A stretch of 64,000 nucleotides of DNA from CAKSQF01 sp963628435 (GCA_963628435.1 CAVGEY010000011.1:8099-72098); one strand, 5' to 3'; positions 52,345-63,200 are shown, counted from the stretch's first letter. Notes: a model not told the origin generated them from the sequence alone. Made by a program: numbers and translations.

Positions 52345-53265
52345 ATGGATTGGAAACAGGTTAAACTGTCGTGCACGAAAGCCGATCTTGATAATGTATG
52401 TGCTTTTATGAGTATGCTCGACAACGGACTTATGATTGAGGATTACAGCGATATTGACGAGAATCTGAAGCCTATGTACGGTGAGCTTATCGATGACAGT
52501 ATATTACACGCCGATCCCGATAAATGTTCGGTCAGCATATTTGTTCCCGAAGAAAAACCGCTTCCCGAATATCTTGCGTTTATAAACGAAAGACTCAGAA
52601 CGCTTGACATTCAAGCCGACGTGGATGTGGTCGGGGTTAAAGAGGAAGATTGGTATAATGCCTGGCGTGCATATTATAAACCTGTTCATATCGGGAAGAG
52701 ACTGACGGTTGTACCCGCATGGCAAGAGTATCATGCCGCAGACGGGGAAGTAACAATTAAAATGGATCCCGGAATGGCTTTCGGAACAGGAACACACGAA
52801 ACAACTCGTTTGTGCGCCGCGATGGTCGAAAAACATATGCCGAAAAATGCGCGAGTGCTTGATATAGGTACAGGAAGCGGTATTCTTTCTCTTTTTGCGC
52901 TGAAACTCGGAGCAAGCTCTGCCAACGCTTACGATATCGACCCTGTTGCTGTACGTGTAGCGCGTGAAAACGCGATTGATAACTGTGTTGATAATTTCTA
53001 TTGTGATACGTCCGATTTGTTGAAAAACGTGGATCTGTCAAACGGTCCTTATGATTTTGCGATGGCAAATATCGTTGCCGATATTCTAATAAGAATGTCC
53101 GAAAATATATCCGATTATCTCTCGCATGATGCAAAACTTGTTTGTTCCGGCATAATCGAGAACAGATGTGATGACGTAATCGCGGCAATGTCTGCTCACG
53201 GTCTTGTGCTTTGCGACGAAGAATCGGAAAACGATTGGAAAGTCACTGTTTTTCGGAAAGTATAA
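52345..53265 (+). CDS. prmA: Ribosomal protein L11 methyltransferase
   Basis: Methylates L11 using SAM. The 306 residues have an N-terminal substrate-recognition domain and a Rossmann methyltransferase domain. Motifs: KMDPGMAFGTGTHETTRLC, VLDIGTGSGILSLFALKLGA (SAM binding), YDIDPVAV and MANIVADILI. AAGGAG precedes the ATG. As the last gene of hrcA-grpE-dnaK-dnaJ-prmA it matches the common Bacillota order. Confidence 0.97.
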   Translation: MDWKQVKLSCTKADLDNVCAFMSMLDNGLMIEDYSDIDENLKPMYGELIDDSILHADPDKCSVSIFVPEEKPLPEYLAFINERLRTLDIQADVDVVGVKEEDWYNAWRAYYKPVHIGKRLTVVPAWQEYHAADGEVTIKMDPGMAFGTGTHETTRLCAAMVEKHMPKNARVLDIGTGSGILSLFALKLGASSANAYDIDPVAVRVARENAIDNCVDNFYCDTSDLLKNVDLSNGPYDFAMANIVADILIRMSENISDYLSHDAKLVCSGIIENRCDDVIAAMSAHGLVLCDEESENDWKVTVFRKV

Positions 53266-53286
53266 TAATATTTTTCGTTACAAATC

Positions 53287-53315
53287 TTGACATAAATCAA
53301 AAATTATGATTTAAT
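53287..53315 (+). promoter_or_regulatory. Promoter of the Thr-rich lipoprotein gene
   Basis: Perfect TTGACA (53287-53292), a 17-bp spacer ending in extended -10 TGA, then TTTAAT (53310-53315). The -10 box overlaps the left arm of the preceding terminator hairpin. Confidence 0.75.
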
Positions 53316-53356
53316 ATCTGTGCTGACTATCGAATGTTAACACAGATATTTTCTTT
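53313..53356 (+). terminator. Terminator of the dnaK operon, overlapping the next promoter
   Basis: AATATCTGTG (53313-53322) pairs with CACAGATATT (53341-53350) around an 18-nt loop, then TTCTTTTT. A transcript from the overlapping promoter would start near 53322 and lack the left arm, so only upstream read-through is stopped. Confidence 0.7.
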
Positions 53357-53404
53357 TTAATAAGATATACGGCAAAACACGTGTATCTTCGGGAGTAATT
53401 GTAA

Positions 53405-53902
53405 ATGATTGAATTTTTCAGAATACCGATAGCTTTCGGACTTGCGGCGCTTTCGCTTCCGATGCTTTTTTCCTGCGGCAGCGGAAATGAAACGATCAGT
53501 GAAAAAGCCGAAGAAAAAAGTACTGTGTACAGTTATGTAACCGCACCTTCTGTTGAAGATTCGAGTTCAAATGCTTTGACCGGCGAGCCGAAATCTACAT
53601 CATACTACGCAATTATAACTACGGCAACTGCTGTAAATCCCGATACCGGAAAAGCAATCACAAGTGACAGCGTAAAGCCGGATATAACGGATGAGAAGCA
53701 CTCATCGACTGAAACAACCGAAAAAAATCCCGAAATATCCGACGATATAATAATACCGACTACTTCGCACGAGCAGGATGCAACATCGCCTGTAACAATT
53801 CCGGAGACACAAAAAATACCGGTTACAACGAATAAAAACGAAGAAACAACAACTACCGTCGAAGAGGGCGGCTGGGGCCCGATTAAGCCTCTGACTAAAT
53901 AA
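53405..53902 (+). CDS. Small Thr/Ser-rich predicted lipoprotein
   Basis: Not recognised. The 165 residues begin with a hydrophobic segment and a near-consensus lipobox (LFSC, Cys about 24), so it is probably lipid-anchored outside the cell. The remainder is low-complexity Thr/Ser/Glu/Pro, with many TT runs and no clear domain, ending EEGGWGPIKPLTK. Such composition is typical of a wall-spanning linker. It lies 14 bp before a YitT gene, so both are probably co-transcribed. Confidence 0.65.
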   Translation: MIEFFRIPIAFGLAALSLPMLFSCGSGNETISEKAEEKSTVYSYVTAPSVEDSSSNALTGEPKSTSYYAIITTATAVNPDTGKAITSDSVKPDITDEKHSSTETTEKNPEISDDIIIPTTSHEQDATSPVTIPETQKIPVTTNKNEETTTTVEEGGWGPIKPLTK

Positions 53903-53916
53903 AACCACATCATACA

Positions 53917-54780
53917 ATGGACGAAAAAAAATCAAACATAAAAGATTCTGTTCGCAATTTTTTGCTAATGACAGCGGGAGTTGTTCTTATGACATTCGGC
54001 GTCTATTTCTTCAAGATTCCGAACGGATTTTCAACCGGTGGAGTAAGCGGCGTCGGTGTGCTGCTCGGTCAAATTACCCCTGTTTCACCGGGAACATTGA
54101 TTGCGTTGATAAATGCACTTCTTCTGATTGTCGGATTTATATTTCTCGGTAAAGAAACCGGAATAAAAACCGTATACTGCAGTAGTGTTTTCTCATTGTT
54201 GACTGTTGCTCTCGAGCAGCTTGTCCCCTTATCAAAACCTCTTACCGATCAGCCGCTTCTTGAGCTCGTATATGCTATTCTGCTGACCGGAATCGGTTCG
54301 GCAATTATGTTCAACTGTGAAGCATCATCGGGCGGTACAGATATTGTTGCTCTTATCCTGAAGAAATATACAAGAATTGATGTCGGCAAGGCATTGCTCT
54401 GTACCGATTGCCTTATCGCAATGAGCTCTTTTTTTGTATTTGATGTAAAAACAGGTCTCTTCTCCATGCTCGGACTTTTTTCTAAAGCTTTTCTTGTTGA
54501 CGGAATGATTGAAAAGTTCAACAGCTGTAAATATTTTATAATCATAACTTCTCATCCCGAGAAGATAATGGATTATATTATGGTTAATCTGCATCACGGT
54601 GCTACTGTGAACGAAGCATTCGGGCAGTATACACATGAAAAGAAATATATGATTCATACCGTTTGTAAACGCATCGAAAGCATACGACTTCGAAAATTTG
54701 TAAAAACAGTCGATCCGGGATCATTTATTATAATTACAACAAGCAGTGAAATTATCGGTCGTGGCTTCCGCTCGGTATGA
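53917..54780 (+). CDS. YitT family membrane protein
   Basis: A 287-residue protein with five to six membrane helices in the first 200 residues (MTAGVVLMTFGVYFF, GVSGVGVLL, a pair of DUF161-type halves) and a soluble C-terminal DUF2179 domain (YFIIITSHPEKIMDYIMV, GATVNEAFGQYTHEKKYMIHTV, DPGSFIIITTSSEIIGRGF). The role of YitT proteins is not settled. No SD precedes the ATG, which suggests translational coupling to the lipoprotein gene. Confidence 0.88.
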   Translation: MDEKKSNIKDSVRNFLLMTAGVVLMTFGVYFFKIPNGFSTGGVSGVGVLLGQITPVSPGTLIALINALLLIVGFIFLGKETGIKTVYCSSVFSLLTVALEQLVPLSKPLTDQPLLELVYAILLTGIGSAIMFNCEASSGGTDIVALILKKYTRIDVGKALLCTDCLIAMSSFFVFDVKTGLFSMLGLFSKAFLVDGMIEKFNSCKYFIIITSHPEKIMDYIMVNLHHGATVNEAFGQYTHEKKYMIHTVCKRIESIRLRKFVKTVDPGSFIIITTSSEIIGRGFRSV

Positions 54781-54797
54781 TTATTTCCAACTGAAAA

Positions 54798-54840
54798 AAT
54801 TCGGCAGACCGGCATCGGTGCAGTCTGCCGAATTTTCTTT
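54798..54840 (+). terminator. Terminator after the YitT gene
   Basis: AATTCGGCAGAC (54798-54809) pairs perfectly with 54823-54834, followed by TTCTTT. Confidence 0.88.
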
Positions 54841-54846
54841 GTAAGC

Positions 54847-54875
54847 TTGACTTTTGATAGATGTTTGGGTATAAT
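54847..54875 (+). promoter_or_regulatory. Promoter of the topoisomerase B-addBA unit
   Basis: TTGACT (54847-54852), a 17-bp spacer, and TATAAT (54870-54875), 34 bp before the start codon. Confidence 0.82.
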
Positions 54876-54909
54876 TAGATTGAACGCAAAAATATAAAGG
54901 AGTCCCGAT

Positions 54910-56919
54910 ATGGCAAATAAAACGGAAAAAAAAGCAGTTAACGAATACGGAAACGACAGCATAGAAAGTCTTAAAGGCGCGGAAAGAGTTCGCCGTAAGC
55001 CGGAGGTTTATCTCGGAACAAGCGGCCTTGAAGGCTGTGAGCACGCTTTTTTTGAAATTCTTGCCAATTCACTTGACGAATCGCGCGAAGGATACGGCAA
55101 TGTCATAAGCATAACCGTAGATGCCGATAAATCTATAAAAGTTGAGGATGACGGCAGAGGTATCCCTATGGGATGGAATGAAAAACAGGGACGGTTCAAC
55201 TGGGATTTGATTTTCTGCGAACTTTACGCCAGCGGAAAATATAAGAATAACAGCAGCGGATCTGCATATAAATATTCGCTCGGAACAAACGGTCTCGGTG
55301 CTTGCGCTACGCAGTGCTCAAGTGAGTATATGGATGTGTATTCCTATTCCGGCGGTAAAATCTCCGAAATGCATTTTAGCAAGGGCGAACCCGTCGGAGA
55401 ACTTACAGTCGGTGACATACCGAGAAACGGAAAAAAACACGGAACAATAATTAAATGGCGGGCTGACATTGCGGTTTTCAAATCAATAGATATTCCCAAA
55501 AATTATTTCGTCGAAACACTGAAAAAACAAGCTGTGGTAAATGCGGGTGTACGTTTTATTCTGACTTTTAATGACGGCGAAAATACTACTACCGAAGAAT
55601 TTTATTATGAAAAGGGAATCGAAGAACGCGTTGCAGAGCTCTCAATGGGAAAGGCTATAACCGAGCCTGTGTTTATCAGAAAAGAAACAAGCGGACGCGA
55701 CCGTGAGGACCTTCCCGAATATAAACTTCTTATTGAAGCGGCATTTTGCTTTACTGATGCAAGCGTTAATGCAACCGAATACTATCATAATTCCAGCTGG
55801 CTCGAATACGGCGGCTCACCCGAGGATGCCGCAAAGACCGCATTTCTCTATGCCGTAAATAAATATTTGAAAGATAATAATAAATATAAGAAAAACGATA
55901 ATAAAATCAATTTCAGCGACATTGATGAATGCCTTGTGCTTGTTACCAGCAGTTTTTCAACCGCAACATCTTATGAGAATCAAACAAAAAAGAAAATCGA
56001 TAATGAATTTATCAAGCAGGCAATGACCGAGTTCTTCAAATCAAGACTTGATACTTATTTTACCGAAAATCCGTCGGATGCCGATAAGATTGCGGCCAGA
56101 ATACTTGCCAATAAAACAATCCGCGAAAGCGCGAGTGCCGCGCGTGACATGACCAAGAAAAAACTGATCGGCGCAACCGATATTTCAAATAGAGTAGAAA
56201 AATTTGTCGCCTGCAGATCTAAAGATCCGCAGCGACGTGAGCTCTATATTGTCGAGGGCGACAGTGCGCTGACTTCGTGTAAACTCGGAAGATCGGCAGA
56301 ATTTCAGGCGATTATTCCGGTTCGGGGAAAAACGCTTAACTGTCTGAAGGCAAGTTACGAACGCATAATGAAAAATGACGTTATTGTTGATTTGCTGAAA
56401 GTTATCGGCTGCGGTATTGAAATCAAACATAAAGAAAAAGATGTTGCGTCTTTTAATCTTGATATGCTGCGCTGGAATAAAATCATAATCTGTACCGATG
56501 CAGATGAGGACGGCTATCAAATTCGTGCACTCATTCTTACACTTTTTTACCGTCTCCTGCCGACTTTGATAAAAATCGGGAAAGTATATATTGCGGAGTC
56601 GCCTCTTTTTCAGATAGATACAAAAAATGAAACACTTTTTGCCTACGATGAAAAGGAACGGCAGACTATTGTTAAGCGTCTTGAAAGTGAAGGACTCAAA
56701 TATACCATACAGCGTTCAAAAGGACTTGGCGAAAACACTCCGGATATGATGTGGGAAACAACAATGAATCCCGCATCGCGCAGACTTATAAGAGTATGCG
56801 AGGCAGATGCTGCGGAAACCGCGAAAATTCTTGACGTTCTTCTCGGAGAAAATCTTGAGGAGAGAAAAGAATATATAGCCGAAAACGGTTATAAATATAT
56901 GGCAGAGGTTGATATTTAA
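54910..56919 (+). CDS. Divergent type IIA DNA topoisomerase B subunit (GyrB/ParE-like)
   Basis: ATPase/TOPRIM subunit of a gyrase or topoisomerase IV-like enzyme, 669 residues. GHKL ATPase: EILANSLDE, VEDDGRGIPMG, and a lid region reading GTNGLGACATQCSSEY where ordinary GyrB has GLHGVGxSVVNALS. TOPRIM: IVEGDSALTS (about 446-455) and TDADEDGYQIR (529-539). C-terminal RSKGLGENTPDMMWETTMNP is conserved. All key catalytic residues are kept, so it should be active. No A subunit (gyrA or parC) lies beside it; addB starts 28 bp downstream. It is probably a second copy besides the usual gyrB. Confidence 0.85.
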   Translation: MANKTEKKAVNEYGNDSIESLKGAERVRRKPEVYLGTSGLEGCEHAFFEILANSLDESREGYGNVISITVDADKSIKVEDDGRGIPMGWNEKQGRFNWDLIFCELYASGKYKNNSSGSAYKYSLGTNGLGACATQCSSEYMDVYSYSGGKISEMHFSKGEPVGELTVGDIPRNGKKHGTIIKWRADIAVFKSIDIPKNYFVETLKKQAVVNAGVRFILTFNDGENTTTEEFYYEKGIEERVAELSMGKAITEPVFIRKETSGRDREDLPEYKLLIEAAFCFTDASVNATEYYHNSSWLEYGGSPEDAAKTAFLYAVNKYLKDNNKYKKNDNKINFSDIDECLVLVTSSFSTATSYENQTKKKIDNEFIKQAMTEFFKSRLDTYFTENPSDADKIAARILANKTIRESASAARDMTKKKLIGATDISNRVEKFVACRSKDPQRRELYIVEGDSALTSCKLGRSAEFQAIIPVRGKTLNCLKASYERIMKNDVIVDLLKVIGCGIEIKHKEKDVASFNLDMLRWNKIIICTDADEDGYQIRALILTLFYRLLPTLIKIGKVYIAESPLFQIDTKNETLFAYDEKERQTIVKRLESEGLKYTIQRSKGLGENTPDMMWETTMNPASRRLIRVCEADAAETAKILDVLLGENLEERKEYIAENGYKYMAEVDI

Positions 56920-56947
56920 CAGCTGTCGACAAAATCGGAGTTTGATT

Positions 56948-59900
56948 ATGATTCAGTTTATATACGGAAGAGCAGGGAGCGGCAAGACTACCCTGCTTTT
57001 TGATAAAATAAAAGAATTATCGGCAACCAAAAAGAAAATATTACTGCTTGTTCCCGAGCAGCAGGTGTTCGAGACCGAAAAAAAACTCTGCGGTGAAGAA
57101 TATATGGGCCTTAATATTGAGGTGGCCGGTTTCCGCCGTCTTTGCAATATGATATTCCGCAAATGGGGCGGATTATCATATCACTATATAGGAAGTGGTG
57201 CAAAACTTATTGTCATGTGGCGTACACTTCGAGAGCTTAAAGGAATTTTAAGCGAATATGACGGCTTGTCACTTGATGATCTTTCGGTTCTTAAACTGCT
57301 TCAGAAAACCGTTGACGAATTTCAGCGCTATAATATCTCTGCGTCAGATCTTGAATCGGCCGCAGAAAAGCTTCCTCCGGAGGAAAGAAAGCTCGGAAGA
57401 AAACTGCTTGATTTGTCTGTGATTATGACGCTGGATCTCAAAAATCTGCATGATAATTTTGACAATCCCGAGGAAGATCTTCCCAGAGCCGCAAAAATAC
57501 TCGAAACTCATGACTGTTTTTCAGAAGTAACCGTATTTATCGATGGATTTGCAAGATTTGCTCCTGCCGAGACCGAAGTTCTCAAAAATATATTTGCAAA
57601 GTCCGAGAATGTTTATATAACAGTTCCGTATCTTCCGCGTGATAATGCCGAAATGATGCGTAATATCAAAAAGAGCGATAGAAGTTTGCGCAGACTTGCC
57701 GACATAAGCGGGTGCGGTATTATGCCCGACATTGTCTGCAAAAGAACAGTTGCCTCTATTCCCGATGATCTCCTTTTTTTACGGGAAAATATTTGGAAAT
57801 TTGACAATTCGGTATATGACGGTAAACCCGAAAATATATCAATAGTCGAAGCATCCGATATTTATTCGGAGGCAGAGGCCTGCGCCTGCAAAATAGCAAG
57901 ACTTGTTGAGGAGGAGGGCGCACGTTATCGGGAAATTGCGATTATAGCGAGAAACCCGTCATCATATTCGGGCATTCTTGATGTTGTTCTCGAAAAATAT
58001 AATATTCCCTGCTTTATTTCATCACGCACAGGACTCTGTATGAAATCGCAAATAAGAATGATTACAAGTGCTCTCTCGGTAATTGCCGGATCCTGGCGAA
58101 CCGAGGATGTGATTTCATACATGCGTTGCGGTCTTTCCGGGCTTACATCGGATGAATGTGATTTGCTTGAAGAATATGCATCCGCATGGAAAATTTCGGG
58201 TAAGCTTTGGTACGGTGATGAAGCTTGGACAATGAATCCAAACGGATTTACCGCCGAATTTACCGAAACCGAAAGTGAAAAACTCGAACGTCTTACAATA
58301 CTGCGTGATAAGCTTTGTACCCCTCTCGCGACATTCGGATATGTTTTTGAGAAAGAAACAACGGTAAGACAGGCATCGGCGGCATTGTTTGATTTGCTGA
58401 AAGAGATGAAAATAGCCGAAAAACTTGCCGATGAAGAGGCTCTTCTCAGACATAACGGCAATCTGTCCGCGGCAGAGGAAAGCATACAAATATGGGACAT
58501 CATTTGCGGCGCGCTGGACAGTCTTGTTACCGTTGCCGGGGATATGAACGTCAGCGCAAACGAATACCTTCGTTTGCTTCTTACGATTTTTGAGTCTGCC
58601 GATATCGGCAAAGTTCCCGCACGTGTCGATGAGGTGCTCATAGGAGAGCCGAAACTGATTCACAGACCCGGAGTAAAACATGTTTTTATTTTGGGGCTTA
58701 ATGAAGGCGTTTTTCCGTCATCCGGTGATGAGGGAACTGTTTTTAACGACAGAGACAAGGAAGCGCTTTCCGGTCTCGGTATTGAGCTTGCCGATAACAG
58801 TGAAAGCAATTCGGCTTCCGAACTTTACAGTTTTTACCGCTCTATTTCAATACCGGGAAAATCGCTCACTCTTTCATACCATTCCGATATAAATCCGTCA
58901 GTCGCAATCTATGCGACGAAATCTCTTTTTCCGTTGCTTGAAACCGATATATGGGACAAAACAAATGCTCTGTTCAAAATAAGGGGAAAGACAACCGCAT
59001 TTGAATTTTGCATGGCAAACCCGAATAGTGAGAATGGAAAAAAAATCTTTTCTCTGCTGTGTGATATGTCGGACAGCGAATCCGAATACTCGAAAATTCA
59101 TTCTCAAAATATTCCCATTGATGCGAGCGAATGTAAACTTAAGACTTCAACAGTCGATGCTTTAACTCACAACGGCATTAACCTGACGCAGGCAAGAGTT
59201 GAGAATTTTGTAAAATGTCCGTTTTCTTATTACATGAAAAATGTATTGTCGCTGAAAGAGGCTGTTTCCGATGATTTTGAAAATCGCGAAGTCGGTAATT
59301 TTATGCATTCCGTTTTCGAACAGTTTTTCCAAAAACTCGGTGATAAATCAATAAAGACAACAGATGACAGCGAATTGTATCGGATTGCCGAATCGGCGGT
59401 CGATGAATGCAAAAAAAGCATAACTCATGGTGTATGCACGCCGAGACTCGAACATCTTTTCGAACGTCTTAAAGGCTTGGCAATGCTTTTTATAAAAAAT
59501 ATGATAGCAGAATTTCGCGATTCCGATTTTGAACCCATGTTTTTCGAGTTGCCGATTGACAATAAGCCGGGTGATATATCACCGCTTAATATTGAATTTG
59601 GGGAAGGAAAGAAAATAACCGTTTACGGAAGAGTAGACAGAGTCGACATACTGAAAAAAGACAATGATGTCTACCTTCGTGTTGTTGATTATAAAACAGG
59701 AAATAAGAAATTCTCACTTAAAAATATTGATCTCGGACTTGATTTTCAGCTTCCCATATATCTTTTTTCAATATGCAGCACATCGGATGCGGATTTTCGA
59801 AAAAAAACGGGAGTCGGAACAGACGGGGAAATTCTTCCCGCGGGCCTTATGTATTACAGTGCCCGTCCTCCGAAACCGAGCGATAAAGTTGACAGTCCGA

Positions 59901-60238
59901 TACCCGATGCTGATGACATTATGAGAAAAGCCGTTGAAGACATAGATAAAAGCGGACTTCTGCTAAATGACGTCGAAGTGATTTCCGCAATGGAACGGTC
60001 AAAGAGAGGTAAGTTTGTCCCGGTAAAATTTGATAAAGACGGCATCCTGAAAATTGATGAAAATATTATTGACAGGGAAGGCTTCGATAATCTGCTAAAA
60101 AAAATAACAGATAAAATATCCTCAATCGGAGAAGAAATCGTATCCGGTAAAGCCTTCGCCTTGCCGATGGTGAACGGACAGGAAAGCCCGTGCAAATATT
60201 GCGGCGCAAAAAAAATATGCAGAGTATCTGATAAATAA
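56948..60238 (+). CDS. addB: ATP-dependent helicase/nuclease subunit B
   Basis: Chi-recognising partner of AddA in double-strand break end processing. The start at 56948 has CGGAG 7 nt upstream; earlier frames run back into the preceding gene. 1096 residues, slightly shorter than B. subtilis AddB. N-terminal Walker A YGRAGSGKTTLLF; inactive helicase-like core; C-terminal RecB-type nuclease with Asp and Lys in VDYKTG. Iron-sulfur cysteines: one in KCPFSYYMKN and three in PCKYCGAKKICR. addA follows after 26 bp. Confidence 0.97.
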   Translation: MIQFIYGRAGSGKTTLLFDKIKELSATKKKILLLVPEQQVFETEKKLCGEEYMGLNIEVAGFRRLCNMIFRKWGGLSYHYIGSGAKLIVMWRTLRELKGILSEYDGLSLDDLSVLKLLQKTVDEFQRYNISASDLESAAEKLPPEERKLGRKLLDLSVIMTLDLKNLHDNFDNPEEDLPRAAKILETHDCFSEVTVFIDGFARFAPAETEVLKNIFAKSENVYITVPYLPRDNAEMMRNIKKSDRSLRRLADISGCGIMPDIVCKRTVASIPDDLLFLRENIWKFDNSVYDGKPENISIVEASDIYSEAEACACKIARLVEEEGARYREIAIIARNPSSYSGILDVVLEKYNIPCFISSRTGLCMKSQIRMITSALSVIAGSWRTEDVISYMRCGLSGLTSDECDLLEEYASAWKISGKLWYGDEAWTMNPNGFTAEFTETESEKLERLTILRDKLCTPLATFGYVFEKETTVRQASAALFDLLKEMKIAEKLADEEALLRHNGNLSAAEESIQIWDIICGALDSLVTVAGDMNVSANEYLRLLLTIFESADIGKVPARVDEVLIGEPKLIHRPGVKHVFILGLNEGVFPSSGDEGTVFNDRDKEALSGLGIELADNSESNSASELYSFYRSISIPGKSLTLSYHSDINPSVAIYATKSLFPLLETDIWDKTNALFKIRGKTTAFEFCMANPNSENGKKIFSLLCDMSDSESEYSKIHSQNIPIDASECKLKTSTVDALTHNGINLTQARVENFVKCPFSYYMKNVLSLKEAVSDDFENREVGNFMHSVFEQFFQKLGDKSIKTTDDSELYRIAESAVDECKKSITHGVCTPRLEHLFERLKGLAMLFIKNMIAEFRDSDFEPMFFELPIDNKPGDISPLNIEFGEGKKITVYGRVDRVDILKKDNDVYLRVVDYKTGNKKFSLKNIDLGLDFQLPIYLFSICSTSDADFRKKTGVGTDGEILPAGLMYYSARPPKPSDKVDSPIPDADDIMRKAVEDIDKSGLLLNDVEVISAMERSKRGKFVPVKFDKDGILKIDENIIDREGFDNLLKKITDKISSIGEEIVSGKAFALPMVNGQESPCKYCGAKKICRVSDK

Positions 60239-60264
60239 AAGAAGATCGGAGCGAAAACGGAAAA

Positions 60265-63200
60265 ATGGCAGATATAAAATGGACTAAATCGCAGAGCAAT
60301 GCATTTATGTCAAAAGGCGGGGATGTTATCGTCTGTGCCGCAGCCGGATCGGGGAAAACCGCGGTTCTTACGGAACGTGTTATCCGCGCGATAACCGATG
60401 ACCCTCCCGTCGATATTACATCTATGTTGATTGTCACTTTCACAAAGGCCGCCGCATCCGAACTCAAATCAAAAATATCGCGTGCAATAACAGAAAAAAT
60501 GGGCAAAGAGCAGGGAAATTCAAGACTGAGACATCAGCTTCTTTCTCTTGACAGAGCACAAATTTCCACAATAGACAGCTTTTGCCTCAGTGTTATATCT
60601 TCTCACTTTTCTGAACTCGGTCTACCTGCATCTGTAAAAGTAGGCGGTGAGGCTGATCTTGAACTTATGAGAAACGATATAATGAACCGGACTATTGACG
60701 CAGCATATGCTTCGGGCGATAAAAATTTTCTGAATCTGATAGATAATTTTTCGAGACTTCGTGATGATAATGTTGTAGGCTTGTTTTTGGGTATATACAA
60801 TACCGTTTCTTCATATCCCGAGGGAGTGAATTATATAAAGGAATCTGCCGAGCGGCTTGATAATATTTCCGAAAAAGGATTGTCCGGCAGCATTTTCGAT
60901 AAACAGTTTGTTAAAAGTATCGACAGAGCTCTTTCTCATTATATAAATGTTTATAAAATCATTCTCGATGAACTGAAAAATGACGGAACACAACAAAAAA
61001 GTATTTCGGTTATCGAAGACGAACTAAAAAAGCTCGAGACGCTCTATTCCTATTCCGATTATGCCGTTAAAAAATTCGGAATACAGGATTTTGAATTTCT
61101 CAGGCTGCCGAGAAATGATTCGAAAAGTGAGTCATATCTCGCGTTTACCGACGCCCGCGATGCTCTGAAAAAAACCGTTAAAAATTATGCCGAACTTATA
61201 TGCGGTGATGAATCAAACGATAAAATATCTGCCGCAATGTCGGCAAGGCTCTGCCGCTCTCTTTGGAAACTGCTTGAAAATTTTGAAAAAAATTATGCCG
61301 CCGAAAAACGCCGCTATTCCATAATCGATTTTGCCGATGCGGAACGAATGACATATAATCTTTTGATAAAAGACGGTAAACCTACAGATGCCGCAAAAGT
61401 AATTGCCGATTCACTCAGTCAGATATATATCGACGAATACCAGGATATAAACAGAATACAGGATGATATTTTCGGCGCTGTTTCTCATAATAACAGATTT
61501 ATGGTCGGTGATATTAAGCAATCGATTTACGGATTTCGAAATGCCGTTCCCGAGATTTTTTCGGGATACAGAGAATCCTTCCCGGATTATGACTGCGAAA
61601 AAGAGCAGGATAATTCACGTATTTTTCTATCGGATAATTTCAGAAGCGATAAACATATCCTCGATTTTGCAAATGCTGTCTGCAATAAACTCTTCCTGAA
61701 CGGCAGCGGTAGAATTCCGTATGATATCGAGAACGATTCGCTTCGCTTTCCGAACGATAGTGTAACCGATAAAAAGACCGACATCATTCTTGTCAGCCCC
61801 GATGATGAAAGCGATCAACATCAATGCGAAGCGGCCTATGTCGCCGATAAAATCCGTACGCTTATCGAAAACGGCCGTTCACCCTCGGATATTGCAATTC
61901 TTATGAGAAAATCGTCCGATAATGAAACTCTCTTCAGAGTTGAACTTATGAAAAGGGGAATTCCGGTTGAAACAACCGAATCGGATGACTTTTTGTCAAA
62001 GCCCGAGATCCTTCTTGTTCTTTCTTTGCTCGGAGCGATTGATAACCCCAGAAGAGATATCACCCTCGCCGGTGCACTTAAAAGTCCTGTTTTCGATATA
62101 ACGCTTGACGACCTCGTTATGCTTCGTCGAGATGATAAATCGGTGTGTCTTTATGAATCATTGTGTAACGCCGTATCGGAAGGAAGATTTCCGAAGGGTG
62201 AATATTTTCTTTCGTTTCTGAACGATTGCAGAAAATATTCCGAAGCGAATTCTACCGATAAAATAGTAAGATATATTTATGAAAAAACTTCGCTTCCATC
62301 AATAGTCAGCGGCAAAATCGGAGGAAAAGAAGCAAATCGCAGACTACGTGCCTTTTATGATTTCGCACGATCATTCGAAAGCGGATCATTTCGTGGGCTT
62401 CATAATTTTATGAGGTATATTCGGCAAATAGAGGATGGTGAAAAATCCGCAATAAAATATTCCGGATGTACGGAAACCAATGCCGTAAAGATAATGTCGA
62501 TACATAAATCAAAAGGGTTGGAATTCCCGGTGGTTTTTCTGTGCTGCACTGACGGTAAAGTGAATCTGAACGATACAACACGTGATTTGCTTGCCGAACA
62601 CGATATGGGTTTTGCGTTCAAACTCAGCGTAGCCAACGGACTTGCAAAGTATACACCTCTTACTTATCGTGCAGTTGCCGAAAAGATAACAGACAATGCG
62701 ATTGATGAGGAAATGCGTGTGCTTTATGTTGCATTGACACGTGCTAAAAATGAGCTGTATATAACCGCAGGTATAAAGAAAGACAAGCTTGATAATTTTA
62801 CAGCCGATTGCGAAAACGGCGGAAAATTCTTTGATTTTTATACATTGAGAATGCAGCAATGCTTTATGAAATGGATTTTGTCGGCACTGTATTCCGATTT
62901 AAGCTCCGAAAAAACTTTCAAACTTTCCGTCAAAACCATAAATTCCGATTTTTTGAATTATCCTATTGCTCTTGATTCTACGCAAAAGATTGACCTGCCC
63001 GAAGCAGAAGAAAACATGGATATTGATGAGATAAGAAAGAGAATTACTTTTGAATATCCGCATAAAGCCGAATCCGAGCTTCCGACAAAAGCGTCTGTTT
63101 CGAAATTGTACCCGGAATATCTTGATGATAATGAAGTCGGTGATTTACGATATCGATTTGATAATGTTCCTGAGTTTCTTGTTCCCGAAAGACGTCCGAC

